Assembly (NCBI RefSeq): GCF_000282535.1
Contig: NZ_AKJC01000070.1
Coordinates: 43,669-107,668 of the forward strand
DNA length: 64,000 bases
Source of the DNA: Pseudomonas sp. GM84
GTDB lineage: Bacteria > Pseudomonadota > Gammaproteobacteria > Pseudomonadales > Pseudomonadaceae
Direction of reading: 5' to 3'
This document shows, one piece after another, positions 52,859-61,995 of this stretch (within the stretch, counting starts at the first letter, position 1; each line of letters starts with the position of its first letter). Below the pieces are notes generated by a model. The model had not been told where the DNA came from. It searched no databases and saw only the letters and a program-made list of their open reading frames with translations. A program made the position numbers and the translations under genes.

Positions 52859-54983
52859 ATTTGATCGCGAAGTCCATTGTCTCGATTGTACCATCAAACG
52901 TGTCGAGACGGACGGAATAAGTTATAACGGTGTACCTACCATCCCGGCGCATTTCTGATAGTACCCTAACAGCTTGATCAAGTGGAACAGACGAGATGCT
53001 TGTTACTCCTAGGCTCTTGCACGCGGCATGATAGAGAGCGACCAAACCTTGGTTTTCGCTACCTTCGAGGTTTCCGCACTCAAGATCAATAATCTTGTCG
53101 TCAATGCACTCAGATTCGTACCGCACATAGTCGTCATCATAAACGTCTGGTGCAGTGTAGCTTTCAAGATAGCTCGGATCTGCGTGACCGGCCTGGTGGC
53201 GGAGTAGTTGATTAAGGGGATCTCCTCCATGTCTGTGAGAAATCAAAATGAAAAATTTGCGCATTTCATGAATGCGGATATACCATCGCCGCCCTTCTTT
53301 ATCTAAAGGGATTTCAATCATGTTGCAAAATTCGTCAAGGCAATCTGCTATGCGGTGTCGAATACCTTGATTAGGTTTGGTGAAACCTCTGAGCGGAAAA
53401 TAGAATAGCTCATCACTATGTGGTGAAGTATCGTTAAAAATTTTCTTCGTTTGAGTGCCCAGAACTTGGAGTAGTTGTATTGCACGTGCAGCAATACTAG
53501 GGATTGCACGAGTAATTTCGCGATTGATCCCGAAAACACCATTTTTTAGCTGTTCATGGGTCAATTCACTACCCGCAGATGAAAGCCCGAGACAATTCCT
53601 AGGTAGCTTTGTTATCTCGCGGTCTCTCATAGGCTTGAGAATTGCTATTACAACAATACAGGCCCCAATAAATGCCTGCAGTGTGCGTATCATGTCAGTG
53701 CCCTGTGGGGTGGAAATATATTTGCTCTGGTGTGAGAGTCTGGTGATGTTAAGGGCAGAAGTAAGCGGGCAACGTTGTGCCAGGCCTGTATCGTAGTACT
53801 CCCAAGAGTCAATTGTGTTCTTGAATATGGTGTCTCTACGGGAGGTGGCGCTGCTGGGGATTTCTAAGAAAGCCTGGGTGTAAAAATTGGTTGCTTCGAC
53901 GATGGCAGGGCCAAATTCTATCACCCAACGACACGCTTGATTGAGAGCGTGCATGCCGATGGTCAGCGGGATAAGAGGAGTGTGCTTTCCTCGAGCGAAG
54001 GAAGGAGCAAACTCCTTTTTGATCTTATTGCGATCTAAATATATTTCTGGGATGGTCTCTGGCAGATAGCTATGAGCTTTAAATAGCTCTGATATGGCGC
54101 AGACTGTTTCAGTGAATGTTCTCTCGCTGGGCCTTTTATCGCTTTCAGAAATATTGCTTGAAAACTTTTTTGCCCTGTGAGATGGGATGCCGTTATGTAC
54201 TGATGGAGTCAAGTGCAAGCCGGCGAGAGAAGGCTCAAATTGACGCAGGAAGGCTGTAAGATGTGGGTTGCCTGCAGTGCCTGGTAAGCCTATTTCTCTG
54301 TTTAGATATGTTCTCGAAATACATGTCGGCTTGTAGCCATATAATGAGTAAAGATTGTTATCTGATAGCCAGTGGCACACATCGTCAACGAATGCGTGAG
54401 GTAAGTCGTCACGACTTGCAAGTAGAGTTTCCAGCGGTATATTGCAGCCTACTTTGTCATAAAAGTGGGCGATAATGCGTTCCTTGCATTGCAGTACTTC
54501 AGTCCATCCTCCTTGCGAAAAATCTTTAAAGAAAACTTGAATGTCGTCTTCAGTTACTAGTTTAAATCCATAAAGCTCTGGTTGAAAGCGCTCTCGCTCC
54601 AGAGTAACCCAGCTTGCAAGATTGATATCGGAAAGCAAGATTGCGTTCCATCTCTTATGTGTCATGTGCGAATTTGTTATGTCGCCGTTTCGCAGGAGTA
54701 TGGCAAATTTCTGGATCGAGGTTAGTAGTATTTCATTGTGTTTGTCCAGTAAGTTGGAGCTGTCAGCCAACGAACGATCGAAACTATGGGTATAAGACTC
54801 TGAGCTTCCTGGAAGTGAAGTGACCCATGTCTCACTGCCGATACTGCCTTCCAAAAGCCATGGAGAGTAGTAGATGTCTTGAGTTCCGAGTCGACGATCT
54901 CTCAGAACTTTAGCTTGCTGCTGCAGTATCTCCAGCGCTTCCTCTGGATGATAAGACTTTCTCGACCCTCGGCGACTGGCCAC
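52821..54983 (-). CDS. Large tyrosine recombinase of the recombinase operon
   Basis: The protein has 720 residues. The C-terminal catalytic domain at about residues 410-640 contains the first Arg in RDREITKLPRNCL, the HxxR box in RIHEMRKFFILISHR, the LGH-equivalent in LRHQAGHADPSYL, and the nucleophile Tyr in SYLESY. All key residues appear intact. The long N-terminal 400 residues are helical and family-specific. A GTG at 54983 with GAAGG at 9 bases is preferred to the TTG at 54992, and it lies two bases after the upstream stop. Confidence 0.87.
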   Translation of the reverse strand: MASRRGSRKSYHPEEALEILQQQAKVLRDRRLGTQDIYYSPWLLEGSIGSETWVTSLPGSSESYTHSFDRSLADSSNLLDKHNEILLTSIQKFAILLRNGDITNSHMTHKRWNAILLSDINLASWVTLERERFQPELYGFKLVTEDDIQVFFKDFSQGGWTEVLQCKERIIAHFYDKVGCNIPLETLLASRDDLPHAFVDDVCHWLSDNNLYSLYGYKPTCISRTYLNREIGLPGTAGNPHLTAFLRQFEPSLAGLHLTPSVHNGIPSHRAKKFSSNISESDKRPSERTFTETVCAISELFKAHSYLPETIPEIYLDRNKIKKEFAPSFARGKHTPLIPLTIGMHALNQACRWVIEFGPAIVEATNFYTQAFLEIPSSATSRRDTIFKNTIDSWEYYDTGLAQRCPLTSALNITRLSHQSKYISTPQGTDMIRTLQAFIGACIVVIAILKPMRDREITKLPRNCLGLSSAGSELTHEQLKNGVFGINREITRAIPSIAARAIQLLQVLGTQTKKIFNDTSPHSDELFYFPLRGFTKPNQGIRHRIADCLDEFCNMIEIPLDKEGRRWYIRIHEMRKFFILISHRHGGDPLNQLLRHQAGHADPSYLESYTAPDVYDDDYVRYESECIDDKIIDLECGNLEGSENQGLVALYHAACKSLGVTSISSVPLDQAVRVLSEMRRDGRYTVITYSVRLDTFDGTIETMDFAIKYGEIKDAKFYEE

Positions 54984-54985
54984 GA

Positions 54986-57130
54986 CTAGCAACCTTCGCG
55001 CTGTTCAATTTTTGGAAGTCTTTTACGAAAAATCAGACTTAGCTCCTTGGCGTTTTCTGTTGCCAAAAGATGCATGCGTTGAAATTGCATGAGTGAGTCT
55101 CCTGAGATCTTGGACAGGATTGCGTATTCAGCCTCGCTCAACTCTGAATCTGCCAGGTAATTACATTGCCGAATAAGATTCGCAATGGAGCGAATCTGAG
55201 GGTCAGATATAGTTTCCCGATCTTGATATGCTACCCCAGAGCTTTCGGATTTATTCTCACTTACTACGTCTGAGTATGCGTAGAGCACGGTCAGTGCTTG
55301 GCTGTTCATGGGGATAATAAGCTCGGAGTTAATAAAGGGCTCTGTCATTTTGGGGTTGTCGGAGTACTTGCCTAGCCGATCACGTATCATTTCACTGAAC
55401 GCATCGCCGTGTTTTAATTCGCGGAGAGTTTTGTCAATAAATTTTCTGAGCGACGCAGCGTCTAGAAAGTCACTGGCCTCCAACTGCCATGGGCTTCCTT
55501 CGGTTGCTACAACTATGAATTTTTGTTGAAGGCTGCGGAGAATTCTATTCCCCCAGTAGATAATTAACCAAATCGGTATGTAATCTTTCTTGACGGTTTG
55601 AATCGTGTTATTTAACAGGTCTGCAACTCTTTTGAGACTACCGTGCGTCAAGAAGCAAATTATTGCTTGCGTGGTTCTAAGGGAGCTCAGGTTAAAGCTC
55701 CCTTTGTCAATTTTTTCAGACTTAAGCTTGTCTTTGAAGAGGTTGTACAAAGTTATGCCGCTTCCAGCTCCGATGGCGGTGGAAAGGCGAGATATAGAGC
55801 CGAGCTTTTTTCGAGATGACAATAAAAAAAGCTTTCTCCAGTTAGCCTTGTTATAGTGTTTTTGGCGCGCCCTGATTTCGGAGGTGCTCCTTATAATATC
55901 CGTTATTACTTTAGCACTCACCGAGGAAAGCAGTGATATTTTACGCTTTCGTGCTCTTGGCTTACTGACACTAAATACAAGTCGACGGTGTAGCGTCCGA
56001 GCTTTTACATAAAATTTACCATTTTGGCTATAAAGGTCAGCATTCGTGATCGAATCCGCTGTGAATGAAGGGTTCTCAATGGTTAATATGCAACAGGCAA
56101 CTCCGCAGTCACGCTTTGACAGCAAGCCCAGTAGCCGCGAGATCATTTCAGTTGGCTGCTTGTTTCGTGCTTTAAATGGCGGGGCATCTACGCCGCAAAC
56201 ATCAACAAGCTTTTCAAAAATGCGGTCGGTAATTCCTGGGATCTCAAATAGTTTAGTGAAGAATGGAAGCCCGCTTATTGAATTGAAGTTTAAGAGGTCA
56301 AGCTTATATGTTACAAAAGCATAGTAATGGGTGGCGCGTAGAAACCAGCTGATCCCGTCAGGTGAGTCAGGGTGGGCAAGGTGCATGTCCTTATAAAAAA
56401 AATCTCCGCTGCTGATTCGCTGAGTCAATTCTTCTACAGGAACTCTCTGCATTAAATCCTGGCCGGTTTGATGGCAGCGGCACATCGAATCCCAATAGTC
56501 GTTCAAAAGTTCGAAAATAGTAAGAGTTCCTGACTCAAGTCTATTTTTCAGCTTTTCGATAAATTCCTCATCGTCAAGCTCTAAACCTTCTGCAATCAGT
56601 GATTTTTTGGGCAGCAGATCACTTAAAGTCATTGGCGTTTCTAGGATTTTTCTCTCAAATCCGATCGGCGCTAAAGCATCTTCTGAGCATCCGCCTCTAA
56701 CAGTGCCAGAGGGGATTGAGGTGTCGGAGGGTATAGCCCCAGCTCTCACCAACTCTTTATAAATTTTTTCGGAAGCAGCCCACTCTTGGAGCCTCGTTCT
56801 TTGCTGAGTTGACTTGTCGTTTAGTGTTTCGCAGTAATGAATAAAGAGGACTTCGTTCCAGTTTATGTTTTCTGACAAAAACACTTCGTGCAACGAGAGA
56901 GAGTCAAGGATGGCATTCATCCCTATTACTAACTTAGGAATGGAATTGCTATTTAGCCGTGAGCCAAGCTTCTCTACAGCCGCGATAATCGATCGAACAA
57001 ATGGTTGCGGGGTTCCTTGGGGGATACGGCCTGCCGCGTAACGCCATCCGCAGATCGTGTCTCGGTCAGGGGACTCGAAGTGAACTACCGAAGGGCTTAT
57101 AAAACGATGTTTTAGCATGGCATTGATCAC
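54986..57130 (-). CDS. Large recombinase-like protein, catalytically eroded
   Basis: The protein has 714 residues from a GTG, or 710 from an ATG at 57118. The C-terminal half has the pattern of a tyrosine recombinase ending: SLRTTQAIICFLTHGSLKRV, ADLLNNTIQTVKKDYIPIW. The Arg of LR and a Tyr remain, but the His residues are lost. The N-terminus holds a long unique region. It is the first gene of a four-gene operon and the outermost gene of the island at its right end. A structural or targeting role is likely. Confidence 0.75.
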   Translation of the reverse strand: MINAMLKHRFISPSVVHFESPDRDTICGWRYAAGRIPQGTPQPFVRSIIAAVEKLGSRLNSNSIPKLVIGMNAILDSLSLHEVFLSENINWNEVLFIHYCETLNDKSTQQRTRLQEWAASEKIYKELVRAGAIPSDTSIPSGTVRGGCSEDALAPIGFERKILETPMTLSDLLPKKSLIAEGLELDDEEFIEKLKNRLESGTLTIFELLNDYWDSMCRCHQTGQDLMQRVPVEELTQRISSGDFFYKDMHLAHPDSPDGISWFLRATHYYAFVTYKLDLLNFNSISGLPFFTKLFEIPGITDRIFEKLVDVCGVDAPPFKARNKQPTEMISRLLGLLSKRDCGVACCILTIENPSFTADSITNADLYSQNGKFYVKARTLHRRLVFSVSKPRARKRKISLLSSVSAKVITDIIRSTSEIRARQKHYNKANWRKLFLLSSRKKLGSISRLSTAIGAGSGITLYNLFKDKLKSEKIDKGSFNLSSLRTTQAIICFLTHGSLKRVADLLNNTIQTVKKDYIPIWLIIYWGNRILRSLQQKFIVVATEGSPWQLEASDFLDAASLRKFIDKTLRELKHGDAFSEMIRDRLGKYSDNPKMTEPFINSELIIPMNSQALTVLYAYSDVVSENKSESSGVAYQDRETISDPQIRSIANLIRQCNYLADSELSEAEYAILSKISGDSLMQFQRMHLLATENAKELSLIFRKRLPKIEQREGC

Positions 57131-57260
57131 TCATGCTTGCGACCAACACAGAATAGTAGACAATGTCAAGGTGTCAAATTGTTGAGTCAGAAATGGCTCT
57201 TATGCATTGAAAATAAAGGAATTCCTTTGACTAGAAATTTGGGTGTCTAGAAAACCACAT
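57131..57260. other. Probable right end of the island, with palindrome and CTAGAAA repeats
   Basis: Just outside the recombinase operon there is a 14-bp perfect palindrome AAAGGAATTCCTTT (57215-57228) and two direct copies of CTAGAAA (57231-57237 and 57247-57253). Core-type GC-rich sequence begins at about 57255. These are candidates for recombinase binding arms and crossover core. Confidence 0.55.
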
Positions 57261-57343
57261 ACGCTGACGGTGGGCGTGGCCTGCGCGGCGGCGCCGAACA
57301 GCAGGGTGAATGCTGCGGGTATCAGGGATTGCAGATGACGCAT
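57200..57343 (-). pseudogene. Core gene for a secreted protein, cut off after the signal peptide
   Basis: From an ATG at 57343 with GAGG at 7 bases the minus strand reads MRHLQSLIPAAFTLLFGAAA followed by QATPTVSVCGF, a textbook signal peptide with an A-x-A cleavage site. After about residue 30 the frame enters AT-rich island DNA and stops at 57200. The rest of the gene is not here. A periplasmic solute-binding protein is a reasonable guess, because PuuA-type genes are often neighbours of polyamine uptake genes. It was presumably disrupted by island insertion. Confidence 0.75.
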
Positions 57344-57383
57344 GTCGACACCTCGTTGGTCTTGTTATTTGAATTCGGTGTTT

Positions 57384-57428
57384 TGGGGCTGCGTTGCAGC
57401 CCAATCGCCGGCAAGCCGGCTCCCACAG
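57384..57428. repeat. REP element (P. putida type)
   Basis: A GGGCTGCGTTGCAGCCC hairpin is followed by CGCCGGCAAGCCGGCTCCCACAG, the familiar repetitive extragenic palindrome of the P. putida group. Confidence 0.85.
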
Positions 57429-57461
57429 GTAAAGCGTTTAGCTGATTGATTTAGAAAGGGC

Positions 57462-57560
57462 TTGTGGGAGCGGGCTTGTCCCGCGAACCAGGGCGACGCC
57501 CTGGCCATACTCCTCTGTAGTCTGGGCCGGCCCATTCGCGGGACAAGCCCGCTCCCACAG
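57462..57560. repeat. Inverted REP pair (REPIN-like)
   Basis: TGTGGGAGCGGGCTTGTCCC (57463-57482) and GGGACAAGCCCGCTCCCACA (57540-57559) are inverted copies flanking a CAGGGCGACGCCCTGG hairpin. Such pairs are mobilised by chromosomal RAYT transposases. Confidence 0.88.
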
Positions 57561-57573
57561 CGCCCCCCATGGA

Positions 57574-58932
57574 TCACACGCTGAGCAGCAGGAACTCACG
57601 CTCCCAGGAACTGATCACGCGCTTGAAGTTTTCATGCTCGGCACGCTTGACCGCCACATAGCCCTGGACGAACTGCTTGCCCAGATACCGCTGCACGGTC
57701 TCGCAGTCCTCCATGTGCTGCAGGGCATCCTCGATGGTGATCGGCAGCCGCAGGTTGCGTCGCTCATAGGCGCGCCCTTGCACCGGTGCGCTCGGCTCCA
57801 GCTTCTCGACCATGCCCAGGTAGCCGCACAACAGGCTCGCGGCGATCGCCAGGTACGGGTTGGCGTCGGCGCCCGGAAGGCGGTTCTCCACCCGCATCGC
57901 GTCGGGGCTGGAGGTGGGCACACGCAGCCCGGCGGTGCGGTTCTCTTCGCCCCATTCGACGTTGACCGGCGCCGAGGTGTCCGGCAGGAAGCGGCGGAAC
58001 GAGTTGACGTTCGGCGCGAACATCGGCAGCAGCTTGGGGATGTACTTCTGCAGGCCGCCAATGTGGTGCAGGAACAACTCGCTCATGCTGCCATCGTCAT
58101 TGGCGAACACCGGCTTGCCAGTGGCGATGTCGACCACGCTCTGGTGCAGGTGCATGGCACTGCCGGGCTCGTCGGTGATCGGCTTGGCCATGAAGGTGGC
58201 GGCCACGTTGTGCTTGAGCGCGGCCTCGCGCATGGTGCGCTTGAACACCGTGATCTGGTCGGCCAGGTCCAGCGCGTCGCCGTGGCGGAAGTTGATCTCC
58301 ATCTGCGCCGGGCCGTCTTCGTGGATCAGCGTGTCCAGGTCCAGGCCTTGCAGTTCGCACCAGTCGTAGACGTCCTCGAACAGCGGGTCGAATTCGTTGG
58401 CCGCATCGATGGAGAACGACTGGCGCCCGCTTTCGGCGCGGCCCGAGCGGCCCAGCGGTACTTGCAGGGGCAGGTCCGGGTCTTCGCAACGCTGGGTCAG
58501 GTAGAACTCCATCTCGGGCGCGACTATCGGCTGCCAGCCCTTGTCGGCATACAGCTTGAGGACTTTCTTCAACACGTTGCGCGGCGACAGTTCGATGGGG
58601 TTGCCGTGCTTGTCGAAGGTGTCGTGGATCACGATGGCAGTCGGCTCGATCGCCCACGGAATCTGGTACACCGCCGTCGGGTCGGGGCGGCAGACCATGT
58701 CGATGTCGGCGGCGTCGAGCAGGCTGTAGTAGATGTCATCGTCGACATAGTCGCCGGTAACGGTTTGCAGCAGCACGCTTTCGGGCAGGCGCATTCCGCG
58801 CTCGTGGAGGAATTTGGCGGTCGGCGCGATCTTGCCGCGGGCGATGCCGGTCAGGTCGCTGATCACGCATTCGACTTCGGTGATGCGGTGCTCTTTCAGC
58901 CAGGTGGACAGCTGATCGAAGGGGGCGTTCAT
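57574..58932 (-). CDS. Glutamine synthetase family protein, gamma-glutamylputrescine synthetase (PuuA/SpuI) type
   Basis: The protein has 452 residues. Glutamine-synthetase signatures are all present: SDLTGIARGKIAP at the N-terminus, VAPEMEFYL, GPAQMEINFRHGDALD (metal-binding Glu), GSAMHLHQSV (His loop), NSFRRFLPDTSAP and ENRTAGLRVP (Arg). The short length and the SDLTG start place it with PuuA/SpuI-type enzymes, which join glutamate to putrescine or other amines using ATP. It is divergent from an AraC gene and near a spermidine-dehydrogenase-like gene, supporting a polyamine role. An NtrC-like site is located 121 bases upstream of the start. Confidence 0.9.
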   Translation of the reverse strand: MNAPFDQLSTWLKEHRITEVECVISDLTGIARGKIAPTAKFLHERGMRLPESVLLQTVTGDYVDDDIYYSLLDAADIDMVCRPDPTAVYQIPWAIEPTAIVIHDTFDKHGNPIELSPRNVLKKVLKLYADKGWQPIVAPEMEFYLTQRCEDPDLPLQVPLGRSGRAESGRQSFSIDAANEFDPLFEDVYDWCELQGLDLDTLIHEDGPAQMEINFRHGDALDLADQITVFKRTMREAALKHNVAATFMAKPITDEPGSAMHLHQSVVDIATGKPVFANDDGSMSELFLHHIGGLQKYIPKLLPMFAPNVNSFRRFLPDTSAPVNVEWGEENRTAGLRVPTSSPDAMRVENRLPGADANPYLAIAASLLCGYLGMVEKLEPSAPVQGRAYERRNLRLPITIEDALQHMEDCETVQRYLGKQFVQGYVAVKRAEHENFKRVISSWEREFLLLSV

Positions 58933-59052
58933 ACAGACCTCTTGGTTGGGTTTTTATGGCACTTGCGTGTAGGAACCTTCCCACACGGCGTGCTGGCGAC
59001 TATCTTGGTCGCAGCCCCCACAGGCGATCTATCCACTTTATTCGGCAATGAA

Positions 59053-59069
59053 TGCACCAAAAGAGTGCA
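59053..59069. promoter_or_regulatory. NtrC-like binding site
   Basis: The 17 bases TGCACCAAAAGAGTGCA match the NtrC consensus TGCACCA-N3-TGGTGCA at all but two fixed positions. It lies between the divergent glutamine-synthetase-like and AraC genes. No well-spaced sigma-54 promoter was found nearby, so the site may alternatively belong to the AraC protein. Confidence 0.5.
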
Positions 59070-59082
59070 ACTAGGACCAAGC

Positions 59083-59979
59083 GTGAATACGCCCAATGCC
59101 TTGCAAGTCCAGGCTTTTCACACCACCGATGTCACCGAGCTGGTGCGGGCTACGCCTGGTTGGCAGCAACAGTACCGGCAGATGTCGCCGGGCCACTTCA
59201 GCGGCCAGTTGCGCTGCCTGGGGCTCGATGGCGTGGAGGTGTACGAAGAGCGCCTGAACACCCGCGTCGAGCAGTTCTTCCGCGCCCCGAGCGGCGCCCT
59301 GGCGTTCTGCTTCGACCGCAGCGAGAACAGCCTTTACCTGCTCAACGAGCAGAGCCGCAATATCTGGATCACGCCGGAGAACTACCAGGAAGTGGCGGTG
59401 GTGTTCGATCAGGCCTTCCTGGCCCGCCACGGGCTTGACCCGCAGCGCCTCGAAGGGTTGTTCATGGTGCCGTTGGGCAGCGGTCAGAACGCGCTGTTCG
59501 GCAGTTGGCTCAGTGCCACCCTGACGCGCCTGGGGGATGCGGATTGCCCGCTGGAGGGCCAGGCGCTGGCCGAGCAACTGCTGGAAGACTGCCTGTTCAT
59601 TCTCGACAACGCGTGCCAGCGGCTACAGGGCGGAGCCCTGGGACGGCGCGGGGTGGAGCGGGGGATCATGCAGCGGGTCAGCGAATGGGCAGCGGACTGC
59701 CCGGAGGAAACCCTCAACCTGGTGGAACTGGCGGCGGTTGCCGGCGTTTCCCTGCGCCAGCTACAGGAAGCTTTCAAGGCCTTTACCGGCATGCCACCGG
59801 CGCAATGGTTGCGATTGCGCCGGCTGAACGGTGCGCGGCGCGACCTGCTACGAGGCGGCGAGATGACCGTGGCGGAAGTCGCCATGCGCTGGTCGTTCTG
59901 GCATTTGGGCAGGTTTTCAGAGAGTTACAGGCAATTGTTCAAGGAGTTTCCGAGCGAGACACTCAGGCGCAGCCGGTGA
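59083..59979 (+). CDS. AraC-family transcriptional regulator
   Basis: The protein has 298 residues from a GTG with AGGA at 6 bases. The C-terminal double helix-turn-helix at about residues 205-295 is typical: LNLVELAAVAGVSLRQLQEAF, then MTVAEVAMRWSFWHLGRFSESYRQLF and a final PSETLR. The N-terminal 190 residues would sense an inducer. The very long frame that reaches back to 57634 is an artefact opposite the glutamine synthetase gene. It probably controls the divergent amine-metabolism gene. Its stop is 11 bases from that of the converging flavoprotein gene. Confidence 0.9.
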   Translation: MNTPNALQVQAFHTTDVTELVRATPGWQQQYRQMSPGHFSGQLRCLGLDGVEVYEERLNTRVEQFFRAPSGALAFCFDRSENSLYLLNEQSRNIWITPENYQEVAVVFDQAFLARHGLDPQRLEGLFMVPLGSGQNALFGSWLSATLTRLGDADCPLEGQALAEQLLEDCLFILDNACQRLQGGALGRRGVERGIMQRVSEWAADCPEETLNLVELAAVAGVSLRQLQEAFKAFTGMPPAQWLRLRRLNGARRDLLRGGEMTVAEVAMRWSFWHLGRFSESYRQLFKEFPSETLRRSR

Positions 59980-59990
59980 GTAAAGCGGCA

Positions 59991-61802
59991 TCATCGCAGC
60001 TCGTTGATGGCTCGCCAGGCCTGGTCGATTGCCGCATGCGCATAGGGTTCCCACGCCGAGTCCGAGCCTGCGATGGCCACATTGCCTAGCTTTCGTCGCG
60101 CCAGCGTCAGGGTCGCCTGACTTTCCTCGGCATTGTCGAACAGGCTGTTGAACGTGTAGGCATAGCCATGGGCCCATCGGTTGATGGTGATGTCGATGAT
60201 GTCCGACTCATGATCGAAACCTCCGGGCGCCAGCATGCACTGCAACTGGCTGCGTATCTGCTGCTCCATCATGGCTAGCCGCATGCCCTGCAACTTCATC
60301 CGGCCTGCCTTCGCCTGCGCCCGGCCATCGAGCCCGCTGCCTGGGCTGCAGGGCACGTGAACCATGTGCAGGACCATCGGTTGTTGCGGGTCGCGCGCAT
60401 GCTCATGGGCGCCGAGGTCTACGGGATAGGCGAGTTTCACACGGCTGTAGGGCAGGCTGGGGGCGTAGATCTCGTGTACGCCAAGGTTCACGAAACTTTG
60501 CCAGTTACGAACGAGGACCTTGGCGTAGACCAAAGGAAAGCGCACGTTGCTGAGCAGGGCGGCTGACTGGGCACGCCCCAGACCTCGCAGGATCCGAGGG
60601 ATGATCACGTTGTCGCAGGCCAGTACACAGCGTTTGGCGTTCACGCAATGCAGCTTGCCATTGCGGCTGTAACCGACGTCTACCCCCTCGTCGCGATTGG
60701 TCACGCTCACCACGGTGCTGCTCAAGCGCAGCCTGACCGCTTGCTCGGTGGGGCTGTCGAGTTGTGAGTAGTCGAACCGGGCACCTACGATGTCGTCCAT
60801 CCCGCCGCCCTGGGCAATGCCTGGGATCATGTCGCGCACGAGCAAACGCGCCAGCGACGCGACACCGTCCGGGAAGTGATAGATGTAGGGCTCCTCCATT
60901 TCCGCCTTCGCCTCATCGCTCGGGGCTGGCAGTGCCATGCCCGCAAAGCCGGGAAAACCGAATTCGTAAGCGCTATAGGCCGAAATTGCATCGATGCTCA
61001 ATGCCATGAAATCGTTGCTGCGTGCCAGGAAATAGCGGCTGGCGAGTTCGCTCACGCCGACTAGGTCGCGCAGGAAGGCCAGGTAGCTGATCTTTTCCAG
61101 GTGAGCCTGTTTTTCTTCGGGGCTTTTGCCGGCCAGATAGTCCTCAGGTTCCCGGTGAAGCCTGAGCAGCGCGCTTCGGTCTTCCTCCGGGAGCGGAAAG
61201 TCGGCAATGAACGCTTGCCAATCACGGGCATTCAACTGATCCGGGGCAAGATCGTCGGCCACCAGGGTCGAGGGGTCTCCTGCCACCAGCCTGTTTTCAC
61301 CAAACGTCGCCTGGTCGAAGAAGACGCCCCGTGACAATCCCATTGCAGGGTAGAGCGCTCGGTTGAATGCGCTGTGGAAGCGATCAAGAACGACGCCCAG
61401 CTTCTTCAGCATGCCATTGGCTACGTCGCTGAACAGATGCGTGGGGGACTGGAAGGACTCGGTACCGCCATACGTGATCAGTGTCCGGCCATCATGCTCG
61501 AACTCATTGCGTTTGGCATGACCGCCAAAGTCATCATGCAGATCCAGGATCAAGATCTGCGCGTCGGGTTGTGCCTGGAGGTGGAACCAGGCTGCCGACA
61601 GCCCGCTGATACCGGCACCGACGACAATCAGGTCGTAGCGCTCTTCAATGCGCAGGTTGTCGGTAAAGAACTCTTTTTTGCCACGGCCCATGGGGTGGGC
61701 GACGCTGAAGGTGCCCTCATGGTTGCCGCGCATGCCGGTTTTTGTGGGTGGGTATTCTGCTATTTGCCCCATGTGCTCGGCTGTCTTTCTTGAGTCGCTC
61801 AT
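59991..61802 (-). CDS. FAD-dependent oxidoreductase, spermidine-dehydrogenase-like
   Basis: The protein has 603 residues. The FAD dinucleotide-binding loop is DLIVVGAGISGLSAAW (about residue 57), with LILDLHDDFGGHAKRNEF at the end of the second strand. The HDDFGGHAKRNEF and YGGTES segments are characteristic of the SpdH branch that oxidises polyamines. The C-terminal FAD motif reads NVAIAGSDSAWEPYAHAAIDQ. Unlike secreted SpdH proteins it has no signal peptide. GAGG lies before the ATG at 61802; 11 upstream residues are removed. A polyamine-related role fits the neighbouring PuuA-type gene. Confidence 0.82.
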   Translation of the reverse strand: MSDSRKTAEHMGQIAEYPPTKTGMRGNHEGTFSVAHPMGRGKKEFFTDNLRIEERYDLIVVGAGISGLSAAWFHLQAQPDAQILILDLHDDFGGHAKRNEFEHDGRTLITYGGTESFQSPTHLFSDVANGMLKKLGVVLDRFHSAFNRALYPAMGLSRGVFFDQATFGENRLVAGDPSTLVADDLAPDQLNARDWQAFIADFPLPEEDRSALLRLHREPEDYLAGKSPEEKQAHLEKISYLAFLRDLVGVSELASRYFLARSNDFMALSIDAISAYSAYEFGFPGFAGMALPAPSDEAKAEMEEPYIYHFPDGVASLARLLVRDMIPGIAQGGGMDDIVGARFDYSQLDSPTEQAVRLRLSSTVVSVTNRDEGVDVGYSRNGKLHCVNAKRCVLACDNVIIPRILRGLGRAQSAALLSNVRFPLVYAKVLVRNWQSFVNLGVHEIYAPSLPYSRVKLAYPVDLGAHEHARDPQQPMVLHMVHVPCSPGSGLDGRAQAKAGRMKLQGMRLAMMEQQIRSQLQCMLAPGGFDHESDIIDITINRWAHGYAYTFNSLFDNAEESQATLTLARRKLGNVAIAGSDSAWEPYAHAAIDQAWRAINELR

Positions 61803-61995
61803 ACAGGCCTCGTTGCTGATGGTTGGAGAGGCCAAGCTATCGCCCGGGTGGAGTTACTGATGTAGGGCAGGGGAGATGAGGCGGGGAGAACCGTTCGAGG
61901 TTGCTGTAAGCCGCCCAATGTCCTGCCAGGCACCTGGACTGTCGACCCAAGGCGAAAGTTGCTATGGTGCGCGGCAGTTATCACCCGAGGTTTCG

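Noticed and set aside
57634..59979. A 781-codon plus-strand frame covering the glutamine synthetase gene and the AraC gene
   Set aside because: Its first 480 codons lie opposite the GC-rich glutamine synthetase gene, a common antisense open-frame artefact. Only the part from the GTG at 59083 is the AraC protein.
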